Positions 31,788 through 41,408 of a DNA stretch of 64,000 nt are shown one piece after another (the first letter of the stretch is position 1; each line of letters starts with the position of its first letter). The stretch comes from Enterobacter asburiae. Lineage in GTDB: Bacteria > Pseudomonadota > Gammaproteobacteria > Enterobacterales > Enterobacteriaceae. The DNA is taken from positions 4,774,001 to 4,838,000 of the forward strand of contig JAAQVN010000001.1 of the NCBI GenBank assembly GCA_011754535.1. The letters are read 5' to 3'. The notes below the pieces were generated by a model. It did not search any database. It saw nothing but the letters and a program-made list of their open reading frames with translations, and was not told the DNA's origin. The position numbers and the translations under genes are program-made.

Positions 31788-33217
31788 CAGAGAAAAAAGC
31801 ACGCAGCATGGCCGGATTGCCGTGGATTGCAGCCATGGCGTTCTTTATGCAGGCACTGGATGCCACCATCCTCAATACGGCGCTTCCCGCTATCGCGCAA
31901 AGCCTTAACCGCTCACCACTGGCAATGCAGTCCGCCATCATCAGCTATACCCTGACGGTTGCGATGTTGATCCCGGTTAGCGGCTGGCTGGCCGATCGCT
32001 TCGGCACCCGCAGAGTTTTCATGCTGGCCGTAACGCTATTTACGCTCGGTTCGCTGGCCTGCGCGCTTTCAACATCCTTAACGGAGCTGGTTATCTTCCG
32101 CGTGCTGCAGGGAATTGGCGGCGCGATGATGATGCCGGTGGCGCGCCTTGCCTTGCTGCGTGCCTATCCACGCAGCGAACTGCTTCCCGTACTCAACTTC
32201 GTCACCATGCCGGGGCTGGTCGGCCCAATACTAGGCCCGGTTCTCGGCGGGGTACTGGTTACCTGGGCAAGCTGGCACTGGATTTTCCTGATTAATATTC
32301 CGATTGGCGTGGCAGGGCTGATCTATGCCCGCAAATATATGCCGAACTTCACCACGCCAAGGCGCAGCTTCGATATGGGCGGCTTTTTCCTGTTTGGCCT
32401 GAGCCTGGTGCTGTTCTCCAGTGGGATGGAGCTCATTGGCGAGAAGATCGTTGAAACGTGGCTGGCACTCGCCGTCATCCTCAGCGGTATTCTGCTGTTC
32501 CTTCTTTATATACGTCATGCGCGTCGTCATCCGACACCGCTTATCTCTTTATCTCTCTTTAACACCCGAACCTTTTCCGTCGGGATCGCGGGCAATATTG
32601 CCTCACGTCTGGGCACGGGCTGCGTACCGTTCCTGATGCCATTGATGCTGCAGGTAGGTTTCGGCTACCCGGCGCTGATTGCCGGCTGCATGATGGCGCC
32701 CACGGCAATGGGTTCCATTCTGGCGAAATCAACGGTCACTCAGGTACTGCGCTGGTTTGGCTATCGTAAGACGCTGGTTGGCGTGACGGTCTTTATCGGT
32801 CTGATGATTGCGCAATTCTCGCTACAATCCGCCGCGTTACCGGTCTGGATGCTGATCCTGCCGCTGTTTGTGCTGGGGATGGCGATGTCAACGCAGTTCA
32901 CATCGATGAATACCATTACCCTTGCGGACCTGACCGACGAGAACGCCAGCAGCGGCAACAGCGTGCTGGCGGTGACCCAACAGCTGTCGATCAGCCTCGG
33001 GGTAGCCGTGAGTGCGGCGGTACTGCGGTTCTACGAAGGGTTTGACGGTACCAATACCGTTGAGCAGTTCCACTATACCTTTATCACCATGGGCGTGCTG
33101 ACGGTGGTGTCGGCGCTGGTCTTTATGCTGTTAAAACCGAAAGACGGCCGCAACCTGATCAAAGAGCGACACAAAGCAAAGGCTAAACCGAACCCCGTTC
33201 CATCAGAACAGGAGTAA
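31784..33217 (+). CDS. hsrA: HsrA (YieO), DHA2-type MFS transporter
   Basis: A 477-residue inner-membrane transporter with about 14 predicted membrane helices. The antiporter motif A is [11 protein letters not shown], and motif C-like [13 protein letters not shown] marks the drug:H+ antiporter-2 group. The N-terminus [22 protein letters not shown] is typical of EmrB relatives. The substrate is not established; the name comes from homocysteine resistance in E. coli. The gene overlaps yieP by 4 bases. Its last 35 bases overlap the 3' end of rbsR on the opposite strand, so these two mRNAs are antisense at their tails. Confidence 0.94.
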   Translation: MTEKKARSMAGLPWIAAMAFFMQALDATILNTALPAIAQSLNRSPLAMQSAIISYTLTVAMLIPVSGWLADRFGTRRVFMLAVTLFTLGSLACALSTSLTELVIFRVLQGIGGAMMMPVARLALLRAYPRSELLPVLNFVTMPGLVGPILGPVLGGVLVTWASWHWIFLINIPIGVAGLIYARKYMPNFTTPRRSFDMGGFFLFGLSLVLFSSGMELIGEKIVETWLALAVILSGILLFLLYIRHARRHPTPLISLSLFNTRTFSVGIAGNIASRLGTGCVPFLMPLMLQVGFGYPALIAGCMMAPTAMGSILAKSTVTQVLRWFGYRKTLVGVTVFIGLMIAQFSLQSAALPVWMLILPLFVLGMAMSTQFTSMNTITLADLTDENASSGNSVLAVTQQLSISLGVAVSAAVLRFYEGFDGTNTVEQFHYTFITMGVLTVVSALVFMLLKPKDGRNLIKERHKAKAKPNPVPSEQE

Positions 33218-34175
33218 GCTGCAGACGTTGCTGCTGCAGCGTGGGCTGCGCCATTCGGTGAATCAACACATCAATGGCCAGCTCACCCAGTTCATCTTTA
33301 GGCTGATGAATGGTGGTCAGCGGCGGCGTCATGTAGCGCGCCAGTTCGATATCATCGTAGCCCACTATCGCCATATCGTCCGGCACGCGCAGTCCCGCCT
33401 GATACAGCGCCTGATAGGCACCAAACGCCATTGCATCGTTACCGATAAACACCGCCTGCGGGCGAGGATCCTGCGCCAGCAGCTTCTGCATAGCCTCGAA
33501 ACCGCCGTTAAATTCAAAATCACCGGTGATTCGGTAGCCATCAGGAATGGCAAGCCCAGCTCTCTCCATTGCAGAGAGATACCCTTCCAGACGCAGGCGC
33601 GCCGGGGTTTTATCCAACGGGCCGGTAATGCAAGCAATGCGAGTATGACCTTTATCGATCAGATGCTGAGTCGCCATATCGCCGCCCAGCAGGGAGTTAT
33701 CCTGAATCAAATCGCTGGTACCGTCGAAGGGGGCCCAGTCCATCATCACCGTGGGAATAGAGGGATAGCGCTGGATGATCTCTTTCGAGGGTTGATGCGT
33801 TTCGGTACAGAGCAGCAGCAGCCCGTCGACGCGTTTTTGCATCAGCGTTTCCAGGTTGCGGTTCATGCGCTGCTCGTCGCCTTCGGTATTGCACAGCACC
33901 AGGCTGTAGCCACGCTCAAAGCAGCTGCGTTCTACGCCACGAACAAGTTCAGAATAAAAAGGGTTGGTACTGGCGGTGATCAGCATACCGATGGTGCGTG
34001 TCTGGTTAAGCTTCAGACTGCGCGCCAGCGCCGACGGCGCATAGTTGAGATCTTTTACTGCGGCTTCGACTTTCTCACGAATCGCCTCGCTGACGAAGCG
34101 GTCGTTATTAATAACGTGAGAGACAGTCGAAGTAGAAACGCCCGCCATGCGGGCTACATCTTTCATCGTAGCCAA
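33183..34175 (-). CDS. rbsR: Ribose operon repressor RbsR
   Basis: A 330-residue LacI-family repressor. The N-terminal helix-turn-helix is [20 protein letters not shown], followed by a hinge and a periplasmic-binding-protein-like ribose domain ([36 protein letters not shown]). It closes the rbs operon 3 bases after rbsK and should act at the palindromes upstream of rbsD. In E. coli it also affects purine genes. The 3' end overlaps convergent hsrA by 35 bases. Confidence 0.97.
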   Translation of the reverse strand: MATMKDVARMAGVSTSTVSHVINNDRFVSEAIREKVEAAVKDLNYAPSALARSLKLNQTRTIGMLITASTNPFYSELVRGVERSCFERGYSLVLCNTEGDEQRMNRNLETLMQKRVDGLLLLCTETHQPSKEIIQRYPSIPTVMMDWAPFDGTSDLIQDNSLLGGDMATQHLIDKGHTRIACITGPLDKTPARLRLEGYLSAMERAGLAIPDGYRITGDFEFNGGFEAMQKLLAQDPRPQAVFIGNDAMAFGAYQALYQAGLRVPDDMAIVGYDDIELARYMTPPLTTIHQPKDELGELAIDVLIHRMAQPTLQQQRLQLTPVLMERGSV

Positions 34176-34178
34176 ACG

Positions 34179-35108
34179 TTACCCCTGCTGACTTAAGAAT
34201 TCATCGATCTCTTTGCGCCACGGAACGGAAGGCTGTGCGCCTTTGCGCGTCACCGCAATCGCGGCGGCGGCATGCGCAAAGCGGATGGCATCATCCATTA
34301 CGTTTCCTTCCAGCAGCGCCGTCACCAGCGCACCGTTAAAGGTGTCTCCTGCGGCGATAGTATCAATGGCTTTGACCTTAAAGCCCGGCACGCGACGCCC
34401 TTCGCCGTTTACGCTTGCCCACACCCCACGGCTGCCAAGAGTAATGATAACGGTCCCGATGCCTTTTGCATGCAGCACTTTCGCCGCACGCGCGGCATCG
34501 TCGTCATTTTCAACGCGAATGCCCGTCAGCTTTTCGGCTTCGGTTTCGTTCGGCGTAATGATGTCCACCAGCGCCAGCAGCTCGTCTGATAATACACGGG
34601 CTGGGGCCGGGTTAAGTACGACAGTGGTATGATTTTCATGCGCAATTTTCGCCGCAGCCAGCACGCTTTCAACCGGTGATTCCAGCTGCATCAGCAGGGC
34701 TTCCGCTCCAGCGATGATTCCGCGTTGCGCTTCAACGCGTTCTGTCGTTAACGCAGCATTAGCCCCCGCATGAATACCGATGACATTCTCACCTTCCGCA
34801 TTGACGAAAATCAGCGCCACGCCGGTAGATTCCCCTTCGACTACGCTCACTGGCGCAATATCAATGTTGTCGCTCGCCAGCTGTTTGCGTACGCGCTCAC
34901 CGGTGTCGTCATCCCCCGTAAGGGCGATAAATGCGATATTCGCCCCACTTCGTCCGGCGGCGACGGCCTGGTTTGCGCCTTTACCACCAAAGGCCACCTG
35001 GTACTGGTTACCCGTGACGGTTTCGCCCGGCGTGGGGAAGGTTTCAAGGCTAAGAATGTGATCGGCATTGATACTGCCAAGGACGACGAGGTTGCCTGCG
35101 GTTTTCAT
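34179..35108 (-). CDS. rbsK: Ribokinase
   Basis: A 309-residue PfkB-family kinase that phosphorylates D-ribose to ribose-5-phosphate. The first signature is GGKGANQAVAAGRSG (41-55). The ATP/anion-hole signature DTIAAGDTFNGAL carries the catalytic base Asp255. I start at 35108 (MKTAGNLVVLGS), matching E. coli; no strong ribosome-binding site is visible there. An in-frame ATG at 35123 would add five residues (MDSST). Two perfect hairpins separate it from rbsB, which should lower its expression relative to the binding protein. Confidence 0.96.
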   Translation of the reverse strand: MKTAGNLVVLGSINADHILSLETFPTPGETVTGNQYQVAFGGKGANQAVAAGRSGANIAFIALTGDDDTGERVRKQLASDNIDIAPVSVVEGESTGVALIFVNAEGENVIGIHAGANAALTTERVEAQRGIIAGAEALLMQLESPVESVLAAAKIAHENHTTVVLNPAPARVLSDELLALVDIITPNETEAEKLTGIRVENDDDAARAAKVLHAKGIGTVIITLGSRGVWASVNGEGRRVPGFKVKAIDTIAAGDTFNGALVTALLEGNVMDDAIRFAHAAAAIAVTRKGAQPSVPWRKEIDEFLSQQG

Positions 35109-35130
35109 GGTTGAGCTGTCCATCTGAGAG

Positions 35131-35154
35131 CGCCACCGGTGTTACCCGGTGGCG
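35131..35154 (-). promoter_or_regulatory. Intercistronic hairpin upstream of rbsK
   Basis: CGCCACCGG and CCGGTGGCG are perfect 9-base inverted copies with a six-base loop, ending about 20 bases before the rbsK start. No T run follows, so it is more likely to shape mRNA stability or rbsK initiation than to terminate. Confidence 0.6.
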
Positions 35155-35185
35155 TATGCCACACTTTTCTTTTATTTGGTGTCCC

Positions 35186-35208
35186 TCAGGCAGCCAGCGA
35201 CTGCCTGA
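35186..35208 (-). promoter_or_regulatory. Intercistronic hairpin just after rbsB
   Basis: TCAGGCAG and CTGCCTGA are perfect 8-base inverted copies with a 7-base loop, starting 9 bases after the rbsB stop and lacking a T run. Such a hairpin would block 3' exonucleases and protect the abundant rbsB message. Confidence 0.6.
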
Positions 35209-35216
35209 ATCGCCTT

Positions 35217-36107
35217 TTACTGCTTAATGACCAGCTTCAGGTCAACCGGATATTTGGCCTGAACTTTTTCGCCCTTCAGCACTTTATCGGCAGTTTGCAC
35301 GCCAGTGGCGCCAATCTGCTCAGGCAGCTGAGCGATGGTCGCAGCCAGTTTGCCATCATTTACTGCTTTTTCACCATCCGGCGTGCCGTCAAATCCGACA
35401 ACCATCACATCAGATTTACCTGCAGTCTGCAGGGCACGCAGCGCGCCCAGCGCCATTTCGTCGTTCTGGGCGAACACTGCCTGCACATCAGGATGCGCAG
35501 TCAGCAGGTTCTGCATGACGTTCAGACCTTTAGTACGGTCGAAGTCTGCCGGCTGGCTAGCCAGCACGTTGAATTTATGTGCTGCTACAGCCTGCTGGAA
35601 GCCTTCACCACGCTCGCGGGCAGCGGACGTACCGGCAATGCCCTGCAGTTCGATAACTTTCGCGCCATCACCGGCTTTCTTCGCAATGTAGTCACCGGCG
35701 ATTTTACCGCCCAGCACGTTATCAGAAGCAATGTGGCTGACCACGTCGCCTTTCGTCGCCTGACGGTCCAGGGTAATGACCGGGATTTTTGCCTGGTTTG
35801 CCATCTTCACGGCGTTACCTACGGCATCAGAATCGGTTGGGTTGATCAGCAGAATCTTGGTACCACGAACGGTTAAGTCCTGAACGTTAGCCAGCTCTTT
35901 CGCCGGGTTGTTCTGAGAATCCAGCACCACCAGGTTGTAGCCCAGCTTGTCCGCTTCTTTCTGCGCTCCGTCCTTCAGGGAGACGAAGAACGGGTTGTTC
36001 AGCGTGGAGATAACCAGCGCGATGGTGTCTTTAGCCATGGCGTTAGCACTTACGGTTGCGCTCAGCGCGACAGCGGAAACCAGGGTAGCCAGTTTTTTCA
36101 TGTTCAT
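35217..36107 (-). CDS. rbsB: D-ribose-binding periplasmic protein
   Basis: A 296-residue precursor with signal peptide [20 protein letters not shown] plus ANAMA (cleavage before KDTIALV). The mature protein is a two-domain periplasmic-binding fold almost identical to the E. coli one. Ribose-contact segments include [33 protein letters not shown] and [10 protein letters not shown]. It delivers ribose to RbsAC and to the Trg chemoreceptor. It lies 27 bases after rbsC. The downstream hairpins fit its need for high expression. Confidence 0.98.
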   Translation of the reverse strand: MNMKKLATLVSAVALSATVSANAMAKDTIALVISTLNNPFFVSLKDGAQKEADKLGYNLVVLDSQNNPAKELANVQDLTVRGTKILLINPTDSDAVGNAVKMANQAKIPVITLDRQATKGDVVSHIASDNVLGGKIAGDYIAKKAGDGAKVIELQGIAGTSAARERGEGFQQAVAAHKFNVLASQPADFDRTKGLNVMQNLLTAHPDVQAVFAQNDEMALGALRALQTAGKSDVMVVGFDGTPDGEKAVNDGKLAATIAQLPEQIGATGVQTADKVLKGEKVQAKYPVDLKLVIKQ

Positions 36108-36134
36108 ATCTAAGATGTCCTGTAGTGTCGTCAG

Positions 36135-37100
36135 TTACTGTTTTTTGTTGTCTACCAGTACCGCCAGCAAAATCACCACTGCCTTAACGATCATCTGGTA
36201 ATAGGAGGAAACACCTAACAAATTCAAACCATTATTCAGGAAACCAAGAATCAGTGCGCCGATCAATGTCCCAACAATGCGACCTTTACCGCCCGCAAGA
36301 CTCGTACCGCCCAAAACCACTGCTGCAATGGCGTCCAGCTCATAACCCGTACCCGCCGTCGGCTGCGCGGAGGAGAGGCGCGCCACTTCGATGATGCCCG
36401 CCAGGGAGGCCAGCAGGCCACACAGGGAGTAAACGATAATTTTGACTTTATTAACGCTGATACCGGAAAGGCGCGTTGCCGCTTCGTTACCACCCAGCGC
36501 ATAGATATAACGGCCCAGACGGGTGTGATGCAGCATGTACCACGCCGCCAGGAAGACGATAGCCATGATCCAGACCGGCGTTGGAATGCCCAGCGGGCGG
36601 CCAATACCGAACCAGCCAAACAGATCCGCGTTATCGGTAAAGCCGGTATTGACCGGGCTACCGTTGGTGTAAACCATGGTTACACCGCGCAGCAGCAGCA
36701 TCATCACCAGCGTAGCGATAAACGCCTGAACGCGGCCCTTTGCCACAATCACGCCGGTTACAGCGCCTATCGCCGCGCCAGCTGCCAGGGCCGCAGCAAC
36801 AGCCACCAGCGCGTTAACTTCAATACCAACAATCGAAGCGGCGATCGCACCGGTGAGCGCCAGCAGGGAACCGACGGACAGATCGATACCCGAGGTCAAA
36901 ATCACCAGCGTCATGCCGACCGCCATAATAGCGTTCACCGACGTCTGCTGCAGAATGTTGAACAGGTTATTCACGGTGAAGAAATTCGGGCTCATGGTCG
37001 ACACAATCGCGATCAGCACCAGCAGGGCAATCAGCGATTTTTGTTCCATCAGCCATGCCTTTGTGAAATAGCGGCGACCAGAAACAGCCTGGGTAGTCAT
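36135..37100 (-). CDS. rbsC: Ribose ABC transporter permease
   Basis: A 321-residue inner-membrane permease of the carbohydrate uptake-2 ABC family with about 8-10 hydrophobic segments. The family EAA-like loop is GGNEAATRLSGISVNKVKI, and the conserved GxxSLAGGKGRIVGTLIGAL region follows. It forms the channel for ribose with the two-domain ATPase RbsA. The start lies 4 bases after the rbsA stop. Near-identical to E. coli in the core segments. Confidence 0.97.
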   Translation of the reverse strand: MTTQAVSGRRYFTKAWLMEQKSLIALLVLIAIVSTMSPNFFTVNNLFNILQQTSVNAIMAVGMTLVILTSGIDLSVGSLLALTGAIAASIVGIEVNALVAVAAALAAGAAIGAVTGVIVAKGRVQAFIATLVMMLLLRGVTMVYTNGSPVNTGFTDNADLFGWFGIGRPLGIPTPVWIMAIVFLAAWYMLHHTRLGRYIYALGGNEAATRLSGISVNKVKIIVYSLCGLLASLAGIIEVARLSSAQPTAGTGYELDAIAAVVLGGTSLAGGKGRIVGTLIGALILGFLNNGLNLLGVSSYYQMIVKAVVILLAVLVDNKKQ

Positions 37101-37104
37101 CTTC

Positions 37105-38610
37105 TTACTCCTGATTCACGCGATTAAGCTTGCCCACAGCGGCAGCCATCAGAACTTCCTGGGTGGCCTGCTCGCGAGTGAATTCACCGCCGAGATGCCC
37201 TTCATGCATGACGATAATGCGATCGCTCATGCCTAATACCTCTGGCATCTCGGAAGAGACCAGAATGATGCTCAGACCGTCGGCCTTAAACTGGTTAATC
37301 AGCTGATAGATCTCTTTCTTCGCGCCCACGTCCACGCCGCGGGTTGGCTCGTCGAGGATCAATACTTTCGGGCGCGTCATCAGCCCGCGGGCAATCGCCA
37401 CTTTCTGCTGATTCCCGCCGGACAACAGGCCAATCGCCTGCTCCATCGACGGGGTTTTGACGTTGAAGAGACGGATAAAATCGCTGACCGCCTGCTGCTC
37501 GTCTTTATGCTTCAGGCTCCCACCGCTATGGCTGAAATAGCGCAGCGCGGTAAGCGACATGTTCTCTTTTACCGACATACCCAGCACTAAGCCGTCGCGC
37601 TTGCGGTCTTCGGAGATATAGACGATACCGTTCGCCAGGCCGTCCTGCGGCGAGCGGGTCACCACTTCATGACCGTCGAGGGTGACATAACCGCTGGTGC
37701 GCGGCAGTGCGCCGTAGAGCACTTTCATCAGCTCGGTACGTCCTGCTCCCATCAGGCCCGCCACGCCCAGGATCTCGCCCTGTCGAAGGGTAAAGGTCAC
37801 GTCGTTCACGCCCGGACCGCAGAGGTTGTCCACCTTCAGGCGGATCTCACCCGGCGCTTTATCCAGATGCGGATACTGATCTTCGAGCTTACGTCCCACC
37901 ATCATTTCGATGAGCGTATCTTCGGTCAGTGTGGCCACTTCGCGCTCGGCAATAAACTGCCCGTCGCGGAAGACAGTGACGTCATCGCAGATTTCGAAGA
38001 TCTCTTTCATGCGGTGAGAAATATAGACAATCCCGCGCCCCTGCGTTTTCAGCTCGCGGATAACGCGGAAGAGAGATTCGGTTTCGGTATCGGTCAGGGC
38101 GTCGGTCGGTTCGTCCATAATGATGACCTTCGACTCAAAGCTCAGCACCTTCGCGATTTCCACCATCTGCTGATCGCCGATGGAGAGATCGCCCACCAGG
38201 CGGTCGCTTTTAAAGCGCAGGTTCAGCTTCGCCAGGAGTTTATCCGCTTCGGCGTACATGGTTTTCCAGTCGATTTTGCCGAACCTGTTCACAAACTCGC
38301 GGCCGAGGAAGATATTCTCTGCAATAGTGAGCTGCGGGATTAGGTTCAGCTCCTGGTGAATAATGCCGATGCCCGCTTCCTGTGAAGATTTCGGGCCGTT
38401 AAAGATGGTCTCTTTGCCCAGCCATAGCAACGAACCGGCATCGCGCTGGTAGATCCCGGTCAGCACTTTCATCATGGTGGATTTGCCGGCGCCGTTTTCC
38501 CCCACCAGCGCCATCACGCGCCCGGGGTAGACGTTCAGCGCCGCGCCGGAGAGGGCTTTTACGCCCGGGAACGACTTATCGATCCCTTTAAGTTGCAGTA
38601 ATGCTTCCAT
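37105..38610 (-). CDS. rbsA: Ribose ABC transporter ATP-binding protein
   Basis: A 501-residue protein with two ABC modules. The first has Walker [10 protein letters not shown] (37-45), signature [13 protein letters not shown] and Walker [12 protein letters not shown]. The second has the family's degenerate Walker A (GLMGAGRTE), signature [14 protein letters not shown] and Walker [13 protein letters not shown]. It powers ribose import. The start at 38610 ([11 protein letters not shown]) agrees with E. coli. The 15-codon upstream extension overlaps the end of rbsD and is unlikely. It lies 7 bases after rbsD. Confidence 0.97.
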   Translation of the reverse strand: MEALLQLKGIDKSFPGVKALSGAALNVYPGRVMALVGENGAGKSTMMKVLTGIYQRDAGSLLWLGKETIFNGPKSSQEAGIGIIHQELNLIPQLTIAENIFLGREFVNRFGKIDWKTMYAEADKLLAKLNLRFKSDRLVGDLSIGDQQMVEIAKVLSFESKVIIMDEPTDALTDTETESLFRVIRELKTQGRGIVYISHRMKEIFEICDDVTVFRDGQFIAEREVATLTEDTLIEMMVGRKLEDQYPHLDKAPGEIRLKVDNLCGPGVNDVTFTLRQGEILGVAGLMGAGRTELMKVLYGALPRTSGYVTLDGHEVVTRSPQDGLANGIVYISEDRKRDGLVLGMSVKENMSLTALRYFSHSGGSLKHKDEQQAVSDFIRLFNVKTPSMEQAIGLLSGGNQQKVAIARGLMTRPKVLILDEPTRGVDVGAKKEIYQLINQFKADGLSIILVSSEMPEVLGMSDRIIVMHEGHLGGEFTREQATQEVLMAAAVGKLNRVNQE

Positions 38611-38617
38611 GATGGCC

Positions 38618-39037
38618 TCAGAAGGTAACGCCAGCACAGAGAATAATATTCGCATACGGGGAACACTCCCCGCTGCGAATCACCGCCTGACTGTCTGCGG
38701 TTTGTTGTTTGAACTGCTCGTGCGTTGTGTAACGAATTTCTATGGTGTTTCCCTGGTGTTGTTGCAGTTGCTCAATGTGGCTGAGCAACGTTTCGTGGAG
38801 TTGCGGATTATGTTGTTTGATTTCCGCCGCGAGAATGACCGCCTCAACCTGCATCTCCGTCGTCACGACTTCCAGTACCTGCATAAACGAGGGAACACCC
38901 TGCGTTAACGCCATATCAATACGGGTTGTGCTGCGCGGAACCGGTAAGCCTGCGTCGCAAACCACCAGCGTATCGGTATGCCCAAGACGGGAAATAACCG
39001 ATGAGATTTCTGAGTTGAGAACCGTGCCTTTCTTCAT
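38618..39037 (-). CDS. rbsD: D-ribose pyranase
   Basis: A 139-residue cytoplasmic enzyme that interconverts the pyranose and furanose forms of ribose, giving ribokinase its substrate. The conserved His20 in [18 protein letters not shown] and the C-terminal [12 protein letters not shown] are present. It is the first gene of rbsDACBKR. An AAGAAAA stretch and upstream RbsR palindromes precede it. Length matches the family. Confidence 0.97.
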   Translation of the reverse strand: MKKGTVLNSEISSVISRLGHTDTLVVCDAGLPVPRSTTRIDMALTQGVPSFMQVLEVVTTEMQVEAVILAAEIKQHNPQLHETLLSHIEQLQQHQGNTIEIRYTTHEQFKQQTADSQAVIRSGECSPYANIILCAGVTF

Positions 39038-39050
39038 TTTCTTGCTCCAC

Positions 39051-39068
39051 TAGCGAAACGTTTCGCTA
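39051..39068. promoter_or_regulatory. RbsR operator 1
   Basis: TAGCGAAACGTTTCGCTA is a perfect 18-base palindrome with the central CG typical of LacI-family operators, 14 bases before the rbsD start on its own strand. It should be the main RbsR site. Confidence 0.9.
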
Positions 39069-39118
39069 AAAAGAGTGTAGACGCAAGAGTGTTCAGAAAA
39101 CCACCATGACGTAACGGA

Positions 39119-39148
39119 ATTGTGATCAACGTCGAAACGTTTCGCTAA
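39119..39148. promoter_or_regulatory. Second RbsR-like operator with adjacent CRP half-site
   Basis: CGAAACGTTTCGCTAA at 39133-39148 repeats the operator core 82 bases upstream of the first, allowing looping. ATTGTGATCAACG next to it contains the TGTGA CRP half-site, with a poor second half. Confidence 0.65.
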
Positions 39149-39172
39149 GTGAAATGTAGTGGAGGTAAATGC

Positions 39173-39203
39173 AAAACGGTAACCCCAGGGTTACCGTTTT
39201 TTA
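39173..39203. terminator. Bidirectional terminator between rbs control region and kup
   Basis: AAAACGGTAACCC and GGGTTACCGTTTT are perfect 13-base inverted copies with T runs on both strands. It can stop kup transcripts entering the rbs promoter. Confidence 0.85.
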
Positions 39204-39210
39204 TGTTTGC

Positions 39211-39300
39211 CCCCTCTCCCTCAAGGGAGAGGGGGTCGTCCATGCAAACATTATTTTGTGGGGATCCCTCAGTCCTGTGGGAGAAGGTCGGGCTGAGGGC
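39211..39300. repeat. Intergenic CCCTCTCCC-type palindromic repeat, copy 1
   Basis: CCCCCTCTCCCTC / AGGGAGAGGGGG forms a perfect hairpin at 39211-39235. Degenerate CCCTCAGTCCTGTGGGAGAAGG and GGGCTGAGGG follow. The same pattern recurs at 58509-58606. I recognise it as a common enterobacterial intergenic repeat but cannot name the family. Confidence 0.65.
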
Positions 39301-39318
39301 ATCAGGCCGCACAAAGAC

Positions 39319-41187
39319 TTAAATCTCGACCTGCGTTCCCAGCTCAATCACGCGGTTAGGCGGGATCTCAAACTGGTCAGGCGCGCGCAGGGCGTTACGC
39401 TGCAGGATCAGGTACAGCTTGCCGCGCAGGCGCAGATACCACGGGCGCTTGCCGATGATCAGCGACTCGTGCGACATAAAGAACGACGTCTCCATCATCC
39501 GGCAGCTCAACCCTTCCAGACCGCAGCGGTGGAACACCTCTTCCACGTTAGGCGTTTCGCGCCAGCCGTAGCTTGCCACCACGCGCCAGAAGGTCGGGGA
39601 CAGCTGCTCAATCTGAACGCGACGCACGTTGTGAACGTACGGCGCATCTTCTGTACGTAGCGTCAGCAGGATCACGCGCTCGTGCAGAACCTTGTTGTGC
39701 TTGAGGTTATGCATTAGCGCGAACGGGATTACATTCAGGGCACGAGACATATAAACCGCGGTGCCCGGCACGCGAACCGGCGGTGATTTCTCCAGCGATG
39801 CGATCATCGCCTCAAGAGAATTGCCGTGCTCGTGCATGCGACGCAGCAGACGGAAGCGCTCGCTCTTCCACGTGGTCATGACAATGAACATCACCAGGCC
39901 CAGCGTCAGCGGCAGCCAGCCGCCGGAAACAATCTTGTCGAGGTTGGCAGAGAACAGCGGCACGTCGATACACAGGAAGCCCACCAGAATCATTGCTACA
40001 AGGAATTTATTCCAGTGCCAGTTTCGGTACGCCACCGTGGTGGAGAGAAGCGACGTCAGCACCATAGTACCTGTGACCGCAATACCGTAGGCCGCGGCCA
40101 GGTTACTGGAGTGCTCGAAGCTGACAATCACAATCACAACAGCAAAATAGAGCAGCCAGTTAACGAACGGGATGTAGATCTGGCCCGACTCCATTTCTGA
40201 AGTATGGATGATGCGCATTGGCGAGAGATAGCCCAGACGAACGGCCTGACGGGTCAAAGAGAACACCCCGGAAATCACCGCCTGAGAGGCAATAACGGTC
40301 GCCAGCGTGGCCAGAATGAGCATCGGCACCAGCGCCCAGTCAGGCGCCAGCAGGAAGAACGGGTTCTTAATCGCTTCCGGGTTCTTAAGCAGCAGCGCGC
40401 CCTGACCGAAGTAGTTCAGCACCAGCGAAGGGAGCACCACAATAAACCATGCCACGCGGATCGGCAGTTTTCCGAAGTGCCCCATGTCAGCATACAGCGC
40501 TTCCACACCGGTGATGGAGAGCACGACCGCCCCCAGCGCCACGAAGGAAACCACTTTGTATTCCAGGAAGAAATGCACCGCCCAGTAAGGGTTTAGCGCA
40601 TGCAGCACGTCCGGATTCGCGATAATGCTGCGTAAGCCGAGCGCCGCCAGGATCACGAACCAGGCCAGCATAATCGGCGCAAACAGTTTGCCCACCAGCC
40701 CGGTACCGTGTTTCTGGATCATGAACAGCAGCGTCAGGACAATTATGGCCAGCGGAACCACCCATGAATCGAGCTGTGGCGCGATAATTTCCAGCCCCTC
40801 TATCGCCGAGAGCACTGAGATAGCCGGTGTTATCACCACTTCCCCATAGAAGAAGCTACCGCCAATCAGGCCGATAATCACCAGCACGGACGTCATTCTG
40901 GCCGAGGTATTGCGACCGGCAAGAGACATCAGGGTCAGGATCCCGCCTTCGCCCGCGTTATCTGCACGCATAACGAAGGAGAGATATTTAACGGAAACGA
41001 CCAGGATCAGCAGCCAGAAGATGAGGGACAGGAAGCCAAACACGGCATCGCGCTCAACACCAAAGCCAAACTGGCCGGACAAACATTCACGAAGCGTATA
41101 AAGCGGGCTGGTGCCGATATCACCGTAGACAACCCCGATCGCCGCAAGCGTAATTGCGGGTAATGATTGCTTATTATCAGTGCTCAT
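39319..41187 (-). CDS. kup: Low-affinity K+ transporter Kup (TrkD)
   Basis: A 622-residue inner-membrane potassium/proton symporter of the KUP/HAK/KT family. The N-terminal family mark is [18 protein letters not shown], twelve hydrophobic segments occupy residues about 12-425, and a cytoplasmic C-terminal domain of about 190 residues follows. [14 protein letters not shown] is also conserved. It is the main constitutive K+ and Cs+ uptake system in E. coli at acid pH. It is divergent from ravA with a 220-base gap. Confidence 0.97.
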   Translation of the reverse strand: MSTDNKQSLPAITLAAIGVVYGDIGTSPLYTLRECLSGQFGFGVERDAVFGFLSLIFWLLILVVSVKYLSFVMRADNAGEGGILTLMSLAGRNTSARMTSVLVIIGLIGGSFFYGEVVITPAISVLSAIEGLEIIAPQLDSWVVPLAIIVLTLLFMIQKHGTGLVGKLFAPIMLAWFVILAALGLRSIIANPDVLHALNPYWAVHFFLEYKVVSFVALGAVVLSITGVEALYADMGHFGKLPIRVAWFIVVLPSLVLNYFGQGALLLKNPEAIKNPFFLLAPDWALVPMLILATLATVIASQAVISGVFSLTRQAVRLGYLSPMRIIHTSEMESGQIYIPFVNWLLYFAVVIVIVSFEHSSNLAAAYGIAVTGTMVLTSLLSTTVAYRNWHWNKFLVAMILVGFLCIDVPLFSANLDKIVSGGWLPLTLGLVMFIVMTTWKSERFRLLRRMHEHGNSLEAMIASLEKSPPVRVPGTAVYMSRALNVIPFALMHNLKHNKVLHERVILLTLRTEDAPYVHNVRRVQIEQLSPTFWRVVASYGWRETPNVEEVFHRCGLEGLSCRMMETSFFMSHESLIIGKRPWYLRLRGKLYLILQRNALRAPDQFEIPPNRVIELGTQVEI

Positions 41188-41408
41188 AGACTAGTCTTTT
41201 CGTTTAAATAACAAATGTGTTCCTGTCCCTTGGTCCACAAAAAGCGCACAGTATGCACGATTCATTGCAAAATCGTACCCCTAAATGCAACCGCATTAAT
41301 GTAGCGCAAAGAAAATTGCGCCGCACTTCAGCCTATTACCAGCCCTGACTGAAACGTCTATACTCGCTTCAATTGGCCGCCACAACGGCGAAAGGATGCA
41401 AAACTATT

